Assembly (NCBI GenBank): GCA_002170245.2
Contig: NHFN02000019.1
Coordinates: 4,836-58,205 of the forward strand
Direction of reading: 5' to 3'
Source: Gammaproteobacteria bacterium TMED112
Lineage (GTDB): Bacteria; Pseudomonadota; Gammaproteobacteria; Magnimaribacterales; TMED112
Length of the DNA: 53,370 nucleotides
In this document: positions 26,642-39,805 of the stretch, in pieces
Position numbering within the stretch: position 1 is the stretch's first letter
Layout: each line of letters begins with the position of its first letter
The notes under the pieces: generated by a model
Told to the model about the DNA's origin: nothing
Databases searched by the model: none
The model's input: the letters and a program-made list of their open reading frames with translations, nothing else
Made by a program: the position numbers and the translations under genes

Positions 26642-27386
26642 CTAATAGCCTCTTAACATCTTCAACACCAGGTTTTGTATTAAACCATAAACAAAAACAC
26701 TCTGAAGCTTGTTCTACAAGCATACCTAAACCATTGTGGAAATTTGCTTTTTTTGAAATCGAAAGTGTTCTTAACCTCGAATTTGTTTCATTTGCATAAT
26801 TTATATCGTAAATAAATCCATCCCTATTTAAAGAAAAGTGTTCAAAGATTTTTAAGGTGTTCAAATCTAGCGATGAAGCACAATTTATGATCAGATCTAT
26901 GTTTTGTCCTTTATATATATGCAAGCTAGAATTTTTATAAGTAGCATCTATGGCTTTTGATTCTGTTCTGTTTTTTATGTAAATATTTTTGTTTGTTTTT
27001 ATTGTTTCCAGTATTGCATTTGCCGCACCACCTAGACCATAAACTAAAATATTCATGTTCTGATAATCTATGTTTTTTGAATTTAGATCATTAATTAAAC
27101 CAATACCATCTGTAGAGCTCGCTTTAAGACCTTTCTCATATATACAGTTTATTGATTCAAAATTTGAATTGAAATTATCAGCAACTAAATGTTTGTATGG
27201 TTTGGTGATGTTTAGCCCAAAGCCATCTTTTTCAAAAAAATCATCGATAAAACACAATGGATCTTTTTTTATGTCATAAATTGAGTATTCAATTGAGTAA
27301 TTAAGTTGCTTTGCGAACTCCTGATGGATTTTAGGAGAAAGAGAATAGCCAATTTCTTTCCCCAAAACACCTAATTTATATTTCAT
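26628..27386 (-). CDS. aroE: Shikimate dehydrogenase
   Basis: NADPH-dependent reduction of 3-dehydroshikimate in aromatic amino acid synthesis. I start at the ATG at 27386 (252 residues); a TTG three bases upstream is the only extension. Visible motifs are the substrate-binding SLSPKIHQ, the catalytic lysine in NITKPYKH, the aspartate in STDGIGL and the nucleotide-binding GLGGAANAIL. The protein is at the short end for AroE (E. coli 272). It overlaps hemF and yheV. Confidence 0.92.
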   Translation of the reverse strand: MKYKLGVLGKEIGYSLSPKIHQEFAKQLNYSIEYSIYDIKKDPLCFIDDFFEKDGFGLNITKPYKHLVADNFNSNFESINCIYEKGLKASSTDGIGLINDLNSKNIDYQNMNILVYGLGGAANAILETIKTNKNIYIKNRTESKAIDATYKNSSLHIYKGQNIDLIINCASSLDLNTLKIFEHFSLNRDGFIYDINYANETNSRLRTLSISKKANFHNGLGMLVEQASECFCLWFNTKPGVEDVKRLLDEGV

Positions 27387-28296
27387 CAATCCAGTTCCTT
27401 GGAGTTTTTAAGACATCGTAAAGTTTTTGCTGTTGGGTTGTGAGTTTTTCATCGTACTTATAATGCCATTCAACCTTATTAGGCAAAGACATTAAAATTG
27501 ATTCAATTCTTCCTCCTGATTGGAGGCCAAAAAGAGTACCTCTGTCATATGTGAGGTTAAACTCTACATACCGCCCTCTTCTAAATCTTTGAAATTTATT
27601 TTCTACTTCTGTATATTTTTTAGTTTTGTGTTTATTGATTATTTCAACGTAGTTTTTAATAAAATTTTCACTGACTCTTTGTGAAAAATTAAGGCCTTGA
27701 TCGGTTTGCTCAAATTTTCTTTTTTCATAAAAAATGCCACCAATACCCCGGTGTTCTTTTCTATGAGGTATGTAAAAATATTCGTCACAATTCTTTTTTG
27801 CCATTTTATAAAAATTACTGTCAATCACTTCGCAAGCTTTTTTTGCTCCCTCATGCCATTTCTGACAATCTTCTTCATCTAAAATATATGGAGTAAGATC
27901 AAATCCACCTCCGAACCATTCTTCAAAAATCTGATCTTCTTTAAAAGTACAGAAATATCTGATATTAAGGTGTGCTGTGGGAATATAGGGGTTTTTGGGG
28001 TGGAAAACTACTGATACGCCTGTTGCAAAAAAAGGCAATCCCATCGATTTGCTCTTATTTCCAACTGAAGATTCAGGCAATGATTTTCCTGTTATAGATG
28101 AAAAATTTATTCCAGCTTTATCAAAAAAATTTCCATCGTCTATAACAATTGAATTACCATAACCAAGTTCCTTTTTTTGCCAAACGTCATCTTGAATCTT
28201 TGATTTTTCTTCAAAGTGTTTCACTTTATCAAAAATTGCTTCATGCATACCTTTAAATGCTTTAGAGATTTGTTCTTGTTTATCTAACATATTCAT
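27376..28296 (-). CDS. hemF: Oxygen-dependent coproporphyrinogen III oxidase
   Basis: Aerobic oxidative decarboxylation of coproporphyrinogen III in heme synthesis. The 306 residues carry the family hallmarks WFGGGFDLTPYI, ADKAH-equivalent PHRKEHRGIGGIFYE and GRYVEFNLTYDRGTLFGLQ. The presence of the aerobic enzyme fits an oxygen-respiring cell and the neighbouring oxidase. It overlaps tsaC by 17 nt and aroE by about 11 nt. The order tsaC-hemF-aroE is conserved in Pseudomonas and Vibrio. Confidence 0.96.
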   Translation of the reverse strand: MNMLDKQEQISKAFKGMHEAIFDKVKHFEEKSKIQDDVWQKKELGYGNSIVIDDGNFFDKAGINFSSITGKSLPESSVGNKSKSMGLPFFATGVSVVFHPKNPYIPTAHLNIRYFCTFKEDQIFEEWFGGGFDLTPYILDEEDCQKWHEGAKKACEVIDSNFYKMAKKNCDEYFYIPHRKEHRGIGGIFYEKRKFEQTDQGLNFSQRVSENFIKNYVEIINKHKTKKYTEVENKFQRFRRGRYVEFNLTYDRGTLFGLQSGGRIESILMSLPNKVEWHYKYDEKLTTQQQKLYDVLKTPRNWIDEI

Positions 28297-28798
28297 TGTT
28301 TTCTAGGTCTAGTATTTTAGATGGTTTTTTCTCATCTCCTAGTGGCCCATCAAGAGCCCCAAATAATTTTCCATCAAAAACATCTTTAACTTCATTTATG
28401 TTTCTACATGTAGTTTCTCCAGAAATATTTGCAGAGGTAGATATTATCGGTTTATTAATTAGTTTCAAGAAGTGTAGAAGATTTCTATCCCCAGGTATTC
28501 TTGCTGCTACTTTTTGTTGATTTGTTGGAATAAGCATAGTTGTAAAAGTGTTTTCATTAGTTTTAATTAATGAATAATATTTGCTTTCAATATCAAAGTA
28601 TTTTGTTAACTGTTCAAATGAACAGAACAGGAGAATATATTTCTTATCATTGTCCCTTTCTTTTACTAAATCTAAGGTTTCTATATTTCCAATTGTATTT
28701 AGGCCACCGATGCCCCACACACCTTCTGTTGGGTAGGCTATTACTTTTTTATCAAGAATCCACTTGGCCGCTAAATTAGCTTCTTTAGTTATATTCAA
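28280..28798 (-). CDS. tsaC: Threonylcarbamoyl-AMP synthase
   Basis: Makes the threonylcarbamoyl adenylate used for the t6A modification of tRNAs decoding ANN codons. The 172-residue YrdC-fold protein has YPTEGVWGIGG (20-30), KRxx-like basic residues, and STSANISGE near 120. The start is a TTG at 28798 that overlaps the purE stop (TTGA), so translation is coupled. Length and motifs fit the short TsaC type without the extra Sua5 domain. Confidence 0.9.
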   Translation of the reverse strand: MNITKEANLAAKWILDKKVIAYPTEGVWGIGGLNTIGNIETLDLVKERDNDKKYILLFCSFEQLTKYFDIESKYYSLIKTNENTFTTMLIPTNQQKVAARIPGDRNLLHFLKLINKPIISTSANISGETTCRNINEVKDVFDGKLFGALDGPLGDEKKPSKILDLENNEYVR

Positions 28799-29289
28799 TC
28801 TCTATCAAGATTTTTATCTTTCTGAATGGTTTTTTCTCTTAGTTCTTTTTTAAACTCAACCATCTTTTGAGCCATTGAAACATCACTCACGCCCAACATT
28901 TGAGCTGCAAAGATACCAGCATTAGTTGCTCCTGCAGTGCCAGCTGCAAAAGTTGCTACAGGCACGCCAGCCGGCATTTGAAGTGTTGAAAGTATTGCAT
29001 CCAGTCCGCTTAAACTATGTGCTGTTGGCACTCCTAGCACTGGACTCGATGAGTGTGCTGCAACAGCGCCAGCAAGGTGCGCAGCCATACCCGCAATAGC
29101 TATATAAGCCTTACACCCTCTTTCTTTTGAGCTTTTTAAATATTCAACAAGAACATCAGGCGATCTATGGGCAGAAATAACTTTAAGTTCACAATCTATA
29201 TCGAAACTTTTCAAGGATTTAATTGCAGCCTTGCCAAGATCTACATCTGAATCTGAACCGAGAATTACAGAAACTTGTATATTGTCCAT
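28795..29289 (-). CDS. purE: N5-carboxyaminoimidazole ribonucleotide mutase
   Basis: Purine biosynthesis; rearranges N5-CAIR to CAIR. The 164 residues contain the class I signatures GSDSDVDLGKAA (12-23), VISAHRSPD (38-46) and GMAAHLAGAVAAHS near 68-81. Class I PurE normally depends on PurK, which sits next to purE in relatives but is not adjacent here. It is the first gene of the minus-strand set and is divergent from def, with 26 nt between starts. Confidence 0.94.
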   Translation of the reverse strand: MDNIQVSVILGSDSDVDLGKAAIKSLKSFDIDCELKVISAHRSPDVLVEYLKSSKERGCKAYIAIAGMAAHLAGAVAAHSSSPVLGVPTAHSLSGLDAILSTLQMPAGVPVATFAAGTAGATNAGIFAAQMLGVSDVSMAQKMVEFKKELREKTIQKDKNLDRD

Positions 29290-29300
29290 ATTTATAAAAC

Positions 29301-29306
29301 TATAAT
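29301..29306 (+). promoter_or_regulatory. -10 box directly upstream of def
   Basis: TATAAT ends 9 nt before the def ATG, predicting a leader of only a few nucleotides. No Shine-Dalgarno sequence is present. A TTGTAT at 29275-29280 is a poor -35 candidate with a 20-bp spacer. Confidence 0.4.
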
Positions 29307-29315
29307 AACTAATCT

Positions 29316-29828
29316 ATGAATAGGTTAAATATATTAACATTTCCTGACCCAAGGTTAAGAAAAAAAGCAGTTCCAATAACTGCTTTTGACAAAGAGCTTG
29401 AAAAAAAAGCTAAGGATATGCTTTTTACCATGTATGAAGATAAAGGCATTGGCCTTGCTGCAACCCAAGTAGATATTCATGAACGTTTAATAGTTATTGA
29501 TTTATCAAAAGATGGTTCAGACCCATTAGTAATAATTAATCCCAGTTATGAGGTTCTAGATGATGCTCTTGAAATTTCAAAAGAAGGTTGTCTTTCAATT
29601 CCAACCTTTCAGCAAGAAGTGCCGAGAGCAAAAAAAATAGCTCTTACTTATCAAGATTTAAAGGGCCAAACACAAAAACTTACAGCTGATGGTTTATTGG
29701 GCTTCTGCATTCAGCATGAAATAGATCACCTTAATGGAAAATTATTAGTAGACTATGCGTCATCATTAAAAAGAAGCCGCATAAAAGAGAAACTAATGAA
29801 GTCTAAGGATGTCAATAACAAAAGTTAA
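29316..29828 (+). CDS. def: Peptide deformylase
   Basis: Removes the N-terminal formyl group from new proteins. The 170 residues carry the three family motifs: GIGLAATQ (44-51), EGCLSIP (90-96, metal ligand C92) and QHEIDH (133-138, ligands H134 and H138, catalytic E135). It overlaps fmt by 20 nt, the partner enzyme that adds the formyl group to initiator tRNA. Confidence 0.97.
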   Translation: MNRLNILTFPDPRLRKKAVPITAFDKELEKKAKDMLFTMYEDKGIGLAATQVDIHERLIVIDLSKDGSDPLVIINPSYEVLDDALEISKEGCLSIPTFQQEVPRAKKIALTYQDLKGQTQKLTADGLLGFCIQHEIDHLNGKLLVDYASSLKRSRIKEKLMKSKDVNNKS

Positions 29829-30744
29829 AGTTGGTTTTGCAGGCACACCTCAAATTGCCTTTGATATATTCTCAGAAATCTTCTCATCAGATGATATTTC
29901 TACTGAGTTTGTGCTTACACAGCCTGATAAATCGTCAGGCAGAGGTTTAGTTGTATCTAAATCCTTGTTTGCAAATACAAGCGATCTTGAAGTTTTCCAA
30001 CCTATTAATTTAAATGATGAAAAATTAATCGGAAAAGTGAAAGCTTTTAATATTGATATTTTGGTTGTTGTTGCATATGGAAAAATACTGCCCTCATGGC
30101 TTCTCAATACACCTAAATTCGGCTGTCTAAACGTTCATTTTTCCAACCTTCCAAAATATAGAGGTGCTGCGCCAATACAAAGAGCTATTGAAAATGGTGA
30201 AAAAGAAACAGGTGTAAGTTTTATGAAATTAACTGAGGGTTTAGATGAAGGGCCAGTTTATAAAAGCTTGTTAGTAAATATTGAAAATAAAGATTATTTT
30301 GAAGTTGAGTCATTGTTATTAAAAAAATCTTTAGAAAGTATTTGTGATGTTATAAAAGCAGTAGCGAATAACTTAAAACCCACAAAACAAGATCACTCCA
30401 GAGCTACTTTGGCAAAAAAAATTAATAAAAGTGAGGGAGAAATTAATTGGATGAATACTGGCGAGGCAATCAAGAACAAGTTTTTAGCGTATAAAAAGTG
30501 GCCTAATGTTTACTTCAAATACAAGGGGCTTAAGGTAGAGGCTGTAAATTTACATCTGCATTCACATGAAATTGGAAAACCCAGTGAAGTTTATGATTTT
30601 GATAATAAATCGTTGAAAGTATATTGTGGGGATGGTGTGATAGCAGTAACTTCAGTAAAGTTTCCAGGCAAGAAAGTTATAGATTCAAAAGATTTCTTTA
30701 ACTCAAAAAGGGATATAATTTCTAAAGGAGATTTATTGATTTGA
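29809..30744 (+). CDS. fmt: Methionyl-tRNA formyltransferase
   Basis: Formylates Met-tRNAfMet. The 311-residue protein has the catalytic Asn and His in LNVHFSNLPKYRGAAPI and the aspartate in EGLDEGPV, plus the C-terminal OB-like domain from about residue 205. The canonical HxSLLPxxRGA is read here as HFSNLPKYRGA. It overlaps def by 20 nt and trkA by 4 nt (TTGA). In related genomes rsmB stands between fmt and trkA; it is absent here. Confidence 0.95.
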   Translation: MSITKVKVGFAGTPQIAFDIFSEIFSSDDISTEFVLTQPDKSSGRGLVVSKSLFANTSDLEVFQPINLNDEKLIGKVKAFNIDILVVVAYGKILPSWLLNTPKFGCLNVHFSNLPKYRGAAPIQRAIENGEKETGVSFMKLTEGLDEGPVYKSLLVNIENKDYFEVESLLLKKSLESICDVIKAVANNLKPTKQDHSRATLAKKINKSEGEINWMNTGEAIKNKFLAYKKWPNVYFKYKGLKVEAVNLHLHSHEIGKPSEVYDFDNKSLKVYCGDGVIAVTSVKFPGKKVIDSKDFFNSKRDIISKGDLLI

Positions 30745-32081
30745 AAATAATCATATTGGGGGGTGGCTCAATTGGAGGCAGTGTTGCTAAAGAGCTTTCT
30801 TCAGAAGAAAACGATGTTGTTGTAATTGATAACAATGACGAAAATCTTGAGCCAATAAAAAGTGTGGAAGGCATTCAAACATTGTTTGGTAATGGATCAT
30901 CTCCAAAAATGCTTGAGAAAGCAGGGCTTGATGAAAGCAGCCTATTATTGTGTCTAACAGATTCTGAGGAAACCAATTTGTTAGCGTCCTTAATTGGAAA
31001 AGAAAAATTCAATGCTGGACGTATAGTATGTAGGTTAAAAGGGTCTGAGTATAAAGAAATTGCTGAAGAAATTACTCCTTTTGTTGATTTTTTTATTAAT
31101 CCTGAAGACCTTATAACAGAAGAAATTAAAGACCTTTTACATCACCCTGGTGCTCTCGAAATATTAGATTTTGCGGAGGGTAAGATTAAATTAGTAAGTG
31201 TTTACGCAAAAGGTTCAGGTATATTGGTAGGTAGACAGATAAAAGAGCTTAAAGACGATTTGCCTGAATACGAAACAAGAATTCCTGCCTTATACCGTGA
31301 TGAAGAACTTTTAATTCCAACAGGTGAAACAATAATTAAGGAAGGAGATGAGGTGTTTTTTATAGCTGATGAGAAGCATATAGAGGATGTAACAAAAGAG
31401 CTACAAAAGCTTGAAAGCAAATATAAGAACGTCTACATAGCTGGAGCCGGAAATATAGGAAAATCTTTAGCAAAAAAGATTAACGATGATTTTAATACTA
31501 AATTGATAGAGAAAAATGTAGAGCATTGCGAGCGAGCTTCAGAAGAACTAGATGGTATTCTGGTATTAAATGCAGACGCAGCTGACAAAGACTTTTTATC
31601 TTCAGAAGGAATTGAAGAATGCGATGTTTTTGTTGCTGTCACCCAAGATGATGAATCGAATGTGCTTTGTTCATTAATGGCAAAAAAACTAGGATCAAAA
31701 AAAACTATTACAATTATTAATAAAGAGGCTTATTTTGACTTAGTGGGCAAAAATGAGCTCGATATAATTATTTCTCCAGTACAAATAACCGTATCTCATG
31801 TTCTCAAGTACATAAGAAAAGGTTCAGTATCAAACGTTCACAAAGTAAAAAAGGGCATGGCTGAAGCAATAGAAATAATAGTAGACTCTTCATATCAAAA
31901 ACTAAAAGGCAAAATAATTTCTGATTTAAAACTAGATGAAAACATTACTATTCCTGCGCTCAAAAGGGATAAAGATGTTCTTATGGTTCACGGCAACACC
32001 AAAATACATGATGAAGATCATTTAATTGTTTTTTATAAAGACAAGGACGTTATAGATAATTTTTATAATACTTTTAGATGA
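30741..32081 (+). CDS. trkA: Trk potassium uptake regulator TrkA
   Basis: Peripheral membrane NAD-binding regulator of the Trk K+ channel. The 446 residues form two repeats, each with an RCK N domain and a TrkA_C domain: the first glycine-rich loop is GGGSIGGSVAKEL (residues 6-18), the second is AGAGNIGKSLAKK near 233. The start is a TTG at 30741 with a good Shine-Dalgarno (AAAGGAG at 30724-30730), overlapping the fmt stop. trkH follows with a 4-nt overlap, giving a complete system. Confidence 0.95.
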   Translation: MKIIILGGGSIGGSVAKELSSEENDVVVIDNNDENLEPIKSVEGIQTLFGNGSSPKMLEKAGLDESSLLLCLTDSEETNLLASLIGKEKFNAGRIVCRLKGSEYKEIAEEITPFVDFFINPEDLITEEIKDLLHHPGALEILDFAEGKIKLVSVYAKGSGILVGRQIKELKDDLPEYETRIPALYRDEELLIPTGETIIKEGDEVFFIADEKHIEDVTKELQKLESKYKNVYIAGAGNIGKSLAKKINDDFNTKLIEKNVEHCERASEELDGILVLNADAADKDFLSSEGIEECDVFVAVTQDDESNVLCSLMAKKLGSKKTITIINKEAYFDLVGKNELDIIISPVQITVSHVLKYIRKGSVSNVHKVKKGMAEAIEIIVDSSYQKLKGKIISDLKLDENITIPALKRDKDVLMVHGNTKIHDEDHLIVFYKDKDVIDNFYNTFR

Positions 32082-33514
32082 TTAGTTTGTTAAAATTACT
32101 AAGATTTCTTGGCCCAACATTGTTATTTTTTGGAACTTTTGTTGTTCTACCACCTTTGATTTTAAGTTATTTCAATAATGTTACAGATATTCGCATGTTA
32201 TATATTTATCTGGCTTGTGTAACGTATTCTGCCGTTGTTCTTTTAACACTAAGGCAAAGAAAATTTTCATATAGTCCCAAAGACGGTTTTGTTATAACTT
32301 TTTTAACATGGATGTTAATTTCATTATTAGCCTCATTACCATTTCTGAATATTGGTTTAGTATTTTATGATGCTTTATTTGAGGCAGTTTCTGGTTTAAC
32401 TACTACGGGCTCAACGATTATTAAGGATTTATCCCAATTGCCAGATCACATCCTTATATATAGACAGTTATTACAGTGGGCTGGAGGTGTAGGTTTAGTA
32501 ATAGTTGTTTTGGCAATAATTCCAGCAGTATCTGGTGGTATGAAGGTTCTACAAGCAGAGACCTCTGGGTTTGCTGATAAAAGTTTCTCACCACGATTAA
32601 GAGAAACAGCTAGATCTCTTCTTAAGTTTTATTTCCTTATAACTATAGCGTGTGTATTGTCATATTGGCTGGCTGGAATGACATGGTTTGAGGCTTTTTC
32701 TCATTCTTTTAGTACTGTTTCAATTGGTGGTTTTTCAATTTACAACGAAAATTTTGGATATTTTGACAATCCTGTAGTAGAGTTCGTCGCCGTATTTTTT
32801 ATGCTGATATCTGCAACAAACTTTGGCCTACATTTCTTATCATTTACAAAAAGGAGTTTCAGACATTATCTAGCAAATGACGAGCTTAAGCTTTTTTTAA
32901 GCACAGTCCTTGTCGTTGTTTTAACCTCAACACTTACTCTTTACTTAAAAGAAGGCTTCAGTATAGACAATTCAATTAGATATGGTGTCTTTCAATCAAT
33001 CTCAATTATTACAACAACTGGTTTCACGCTAGAACCACTTTCGGGTCTTGGAGGATCTGTTGTGTTTTTAATATTTATTGTTGCTTTTATTGGTGCTTGC
33101 TCAGGTTCTGTTGGTGGCGGAATGAAGGTATGGCGAATTTTATTAATGTTTAAGGTTGGTTTTTCAAATATTACAAAAATTATGCATCCTAGTGCTATTA
33201 GCAGTGTTAAGCTTAACGGCGAAAAGATAGTTTCCTCACAAATTGAAGCTGTGTTTTCATTCATTGCTATTTACATATCTTTTTTCTTGTTATTTATGTT
33301 TGTGTTGATCTTGCAAGATGTAGATTTCTATTCTGCTTTCTCAGGAACAGCAGCAGCTATAAATAACCTTGGTCCTGGATTAGGAAATTTTTCTGAGAAT
33401 TACTCTGTTCTTTCAGATGTTGGTAAATTAACGCTGACTTTGGCTATGATTGTAGGTAGGCTTGAATTGTTCGGGGTATTGATACTTTTTGTGCCGTCGT
33501 TTTGGAGAAGTTAA
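32078..33514 (+). CDS. trkH: Trk potassium channel subunit TrkH
   Basis: Membrane pore for K+ uptake, 478 residues with about ten transmembrane segments and four pore loops, visible as glycine-containing filters such as LTTTGSTI (near 106-113), FSTVSIGGFSIYNE, ITTTGFTLE and NNLGPGLG. It overlaps trkA by 4 nt (ATGA) so the two are made together. The stop codon interlocks with that of the convergent acyltransferase (TTAA at 33511-33514). Confidence 0.95.
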   Translation: MISLLKLLRFLGPTLLFFGTFVVLPPLILSYFNNVTDIRMLYIYLACVTYSAVVLLTLRQRKFSYSPKDGFVITFLTWMLISLLASLPFLNIGLVFYDALFEAVSGLTTTGSTIIKDLSQLPDHILIYRQLLQWAGGVGLVIVVLAIIPAVSGGMKVLQAETSGFADKSFSPRLRETARSLLKFYFLITIACVLSYWLAGMTWFEAFSHSFSTVSIGGFSIYNENFGYFDNPVVEFVAVFFMLISATNFGLHFLSFTKRSFRHYLANDELKLFLSTVLVVVLTSTLTLYLKEGFSIDNSIRYGVFQSISIITTTGFTLEPLSGLGGSVVFLIFIVAFIGACSGSVGGGMKVWRILLMFKVGFSNITKIMHPSAISSVKLNGEKIVSSQIEAVFSFIAIYISFFLLFMFVLILQDVDFYSAFSGTAAAINNLGPGLGNFSENYSVLSDVGKLTLTLAMIVGRLELFGVLILFVPSFWRS

Positions 33515-34326
33515 TAAATATTAGTTTCACCAGAACGTGGTTTTTTAAATTTTTTATACTCCCAATAATATAACTCTGGTGCTGTTAAAATTGCCTCTTC
33601 AAACAATTCATTCATCTCTTTAGTATTTATATTGTTTTTTATTTTTTTACATACTAGTTTATATTTTTTTTGTTTGCCCTTTGTTAAATAAATAAAATGA
33701 AGATCGTGTGTTCCTTTTTTAGATAGTTTTTCAATCAGATCAATGCATAAGCACTCTTTATTAAAGAATTGTTCATAAACTCCCCTTTTGTGAGGAACAA
33801 GATCAGAGGCAATCAAAATATTGTTTTTATTAAAAAAGTTTTTTAGCAAATATTTAAATCCATTTGTTGTTGCTGGGAACATTTTAGCTCCTTGTCGTTG
33901 CCTAACTTTTAAAAGATTTGTTTCAAGTGTTTTATTTTTTACTGGTGTATATAGAACGTCAATTTGCGACAAAAGCTCTGAAAGAACAAATATCAAAATA
34001 TCTACACAACCCATGTGTAGTGTAAAAAAAAGTTTTGGCCTACCGTTCTCTAGTGATTTTTCTTCTAAATAATCAGAATCTATTAACTTTTTGTAATTGT
34101 CACTTCTTCCCCATACAAAAGGAAACAACAGTGATAATTCAACTGTTTCTCTTAAGCTCTTTCTAATTAGTTTCTTGTCATAGCTAAAACAGTGCTTAAT
34201 ATTTTTTTCAGTAACATTTAGTTGAGAAGTTTTAAAAAGAAACGCAACTATATAAAAAATATAGGAAGTGGCTTTTAAAAGTAAAAGCGGAGTGCGCGAA
34301 ATTAATACAAAGAGTATGCTAAACAT
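33511..34326 (-). CDS. LpxL/HtrB-like lipid A acyltransferase, divergent
   Basis: A 271-residue protein with an N-terminal membrane anchor, the H-x4-D catalytic dyad in LHMGCVD (the usual form is HFGNWE) and the conserved ending ELYYWEYKKFKKP, typical of the lysophospholipid acyltransferase branch that adds secondary acyl chains to lipid A. It is short for LpxL (about 300). It lies next to the glycyl-tRNA synthetase gene, where Pseudomonas carries the lauroyltransferase homologue PA0011. Acyl specificity cannot be inferred. Confidence 0.75.
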   Translation of the reverse strand: MFSILFVLISRTPLLLLKATSYIFYIVAFLFKTSQLNVTEKNIKHCFSYDKKLIRKSLRETVELSLLFPFVWGRSDNYKKLIDSDYLEEKSLENGRPKLFFTLHMGCVDILIFVLSELLSQIDVLYTPVKNKTLETNLLKVRQRQGAKMFPATTNGFKYLLKNFFNKNNILIASDLVPHKRGVYEQFFNKECLCIDLIEKLSKKGTHDLHFIYLTKGKQKKYKLVCKKIKNNINTKEMNELFEEAILTAPELYYWEYKKFKKPRSGETNIY

Positions 34327-34372
34327 CTATAAAATAATAAAATAGCTTAATTAGCATAATATAGGAAAAATT

Positions 34373-38698
<4,326 letters not shown>

Positions 38699-38706
38699 TC
38701 TTTTTT

Positions 38707-39804
38707 CTATAAAAGAAGTGGCATTAACACAAGAACTTGATTTGGATCGCCACTTTCAACAAGTGCGCTTTTATCACTTCCGAAACTAATTAGAGATATT
38801 TCTTCCTCATCTATCGTGCTTAACACTTCTTTTAGATAATTTACATTAAATGCTATATCGAAGCCATTAGATGGTCCTGTAATATCTAGTTTTTCTTCAG
38901 CAGATTCTTGATCTGGATTGTGTGCTGATATATCGAGGACTCCTGAATTTGCTTTAAGCTTAACACCCTTAAACTTTTCACTAGTTAAAACAGATACTCT
39001 AGATAGGGAATCAAGCATATTCTTTCTATTGAACGTAATCTTTGAACCTTCACCTTTAGGAACTACCTGATTGTAATTTGGATAATTGCCGTCTATCAGT
39101 TTTGATTTAAATGTAAATTTTTTAGACATAAATACAATGTTATTTGTATTTATGTAAAACCCAATGTCTTCGTCATTTTTGGAAAGAATTTTCATTAGCT
39201 CGACTACAGTTTTTCTAGGAATAATGCCATTGAAATTGCCTTCTCCCTCAAGGTTTGATTTGTAGATAGATAGCCTGTGTGCATCTGTAGCAACCATGTC
39301 TAGCGATTTTTCATTTTTTTCAAACAAACATCCATTTAGGTAGTGCCTCCAATCTTGGTTAGCCATAGCAAATGATGTTTTTTGAAAAAGTTCAAAGAGT
39401 TTATGTGATGAAATTTTATATGTCGTGTCGCTTTTAACAACGTCAAAATCAGGAAAATCTGATCCAGGAATTGTTGATAGATTATATTTGCCAGACGAAG
39501 ATCTAACTGTGAGTTTTGAGCTTTCCTCATTGAGCTCAAAAGAGACCTGTCCGTCAGGAAGCTCTCTAATAATGTCAGCTGCTTTTTTTGCAGGAATTGT
39601 TGTTTCGCCTGGAAGCTCTATGTTTGCCCCATCTAAAGAAACACTCAGTTCCACCTCTAAATCTGTACTTAATAACCTAACAGAATCTGCTTCACACCTA
39701 ATAAGAATATTGCTTAGGATAGGTAGAGTTTGTTTTTTGTCTGCTACTGCTGCTAAAGACTGAAACTCGTTTATTATTGCTGATTTGTCTATTTTAAATT
39801 TCAT
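38707..39804 (-). CDS. dnaN: DNA polymerase III beta sliding clamp
   Basis: Ring-shaped processivity factor. The 365 residues match the family (366 in E. coli), with three repeated clamp domains, the opening MKFKIDKSAIINEFQSL, the middle WRHYLNGCLFE and ATDAHRL segments, and the end VLMPLLL typical of DnaN (usual MPMRL). The gene starts 1 nt after dnaA ends and precedes recF by 8 nt. Confidence 0.97.
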   Translation of the reverse strand: MKFKIDKSAIINEFQSLAAVADKKQTLPILSNILIRCEADSVRLLSTDLEVELSVSLDGANIELPGETTIPAKKAADIIRELPDGQVSFELNEESSKLTVRSSSGKYNLSTIPGSDFPDFDVVKSDTTYKISSHKLFELFQKTSFAMANQDWRHYLNGCLFEKNEKSLDMVATDAHRLSIYKSNLEGEGNFNGIIPRKTVVELMKILSKNDEDIGFYINTNNIVFMSKKFTFKSKLIDGNYPNYNQVVPKGEGSKITFNRKNMLDSLSRVSVLTSEKFKGVKLKANSGVLDISAHNPDQESAEEKLDITGPSNGFDIAFNVNYLKEVLSTIDEEEISLISFGSDKSALVESGDPNQVLVLMPLLL

Positions 39805-39805
39805 A

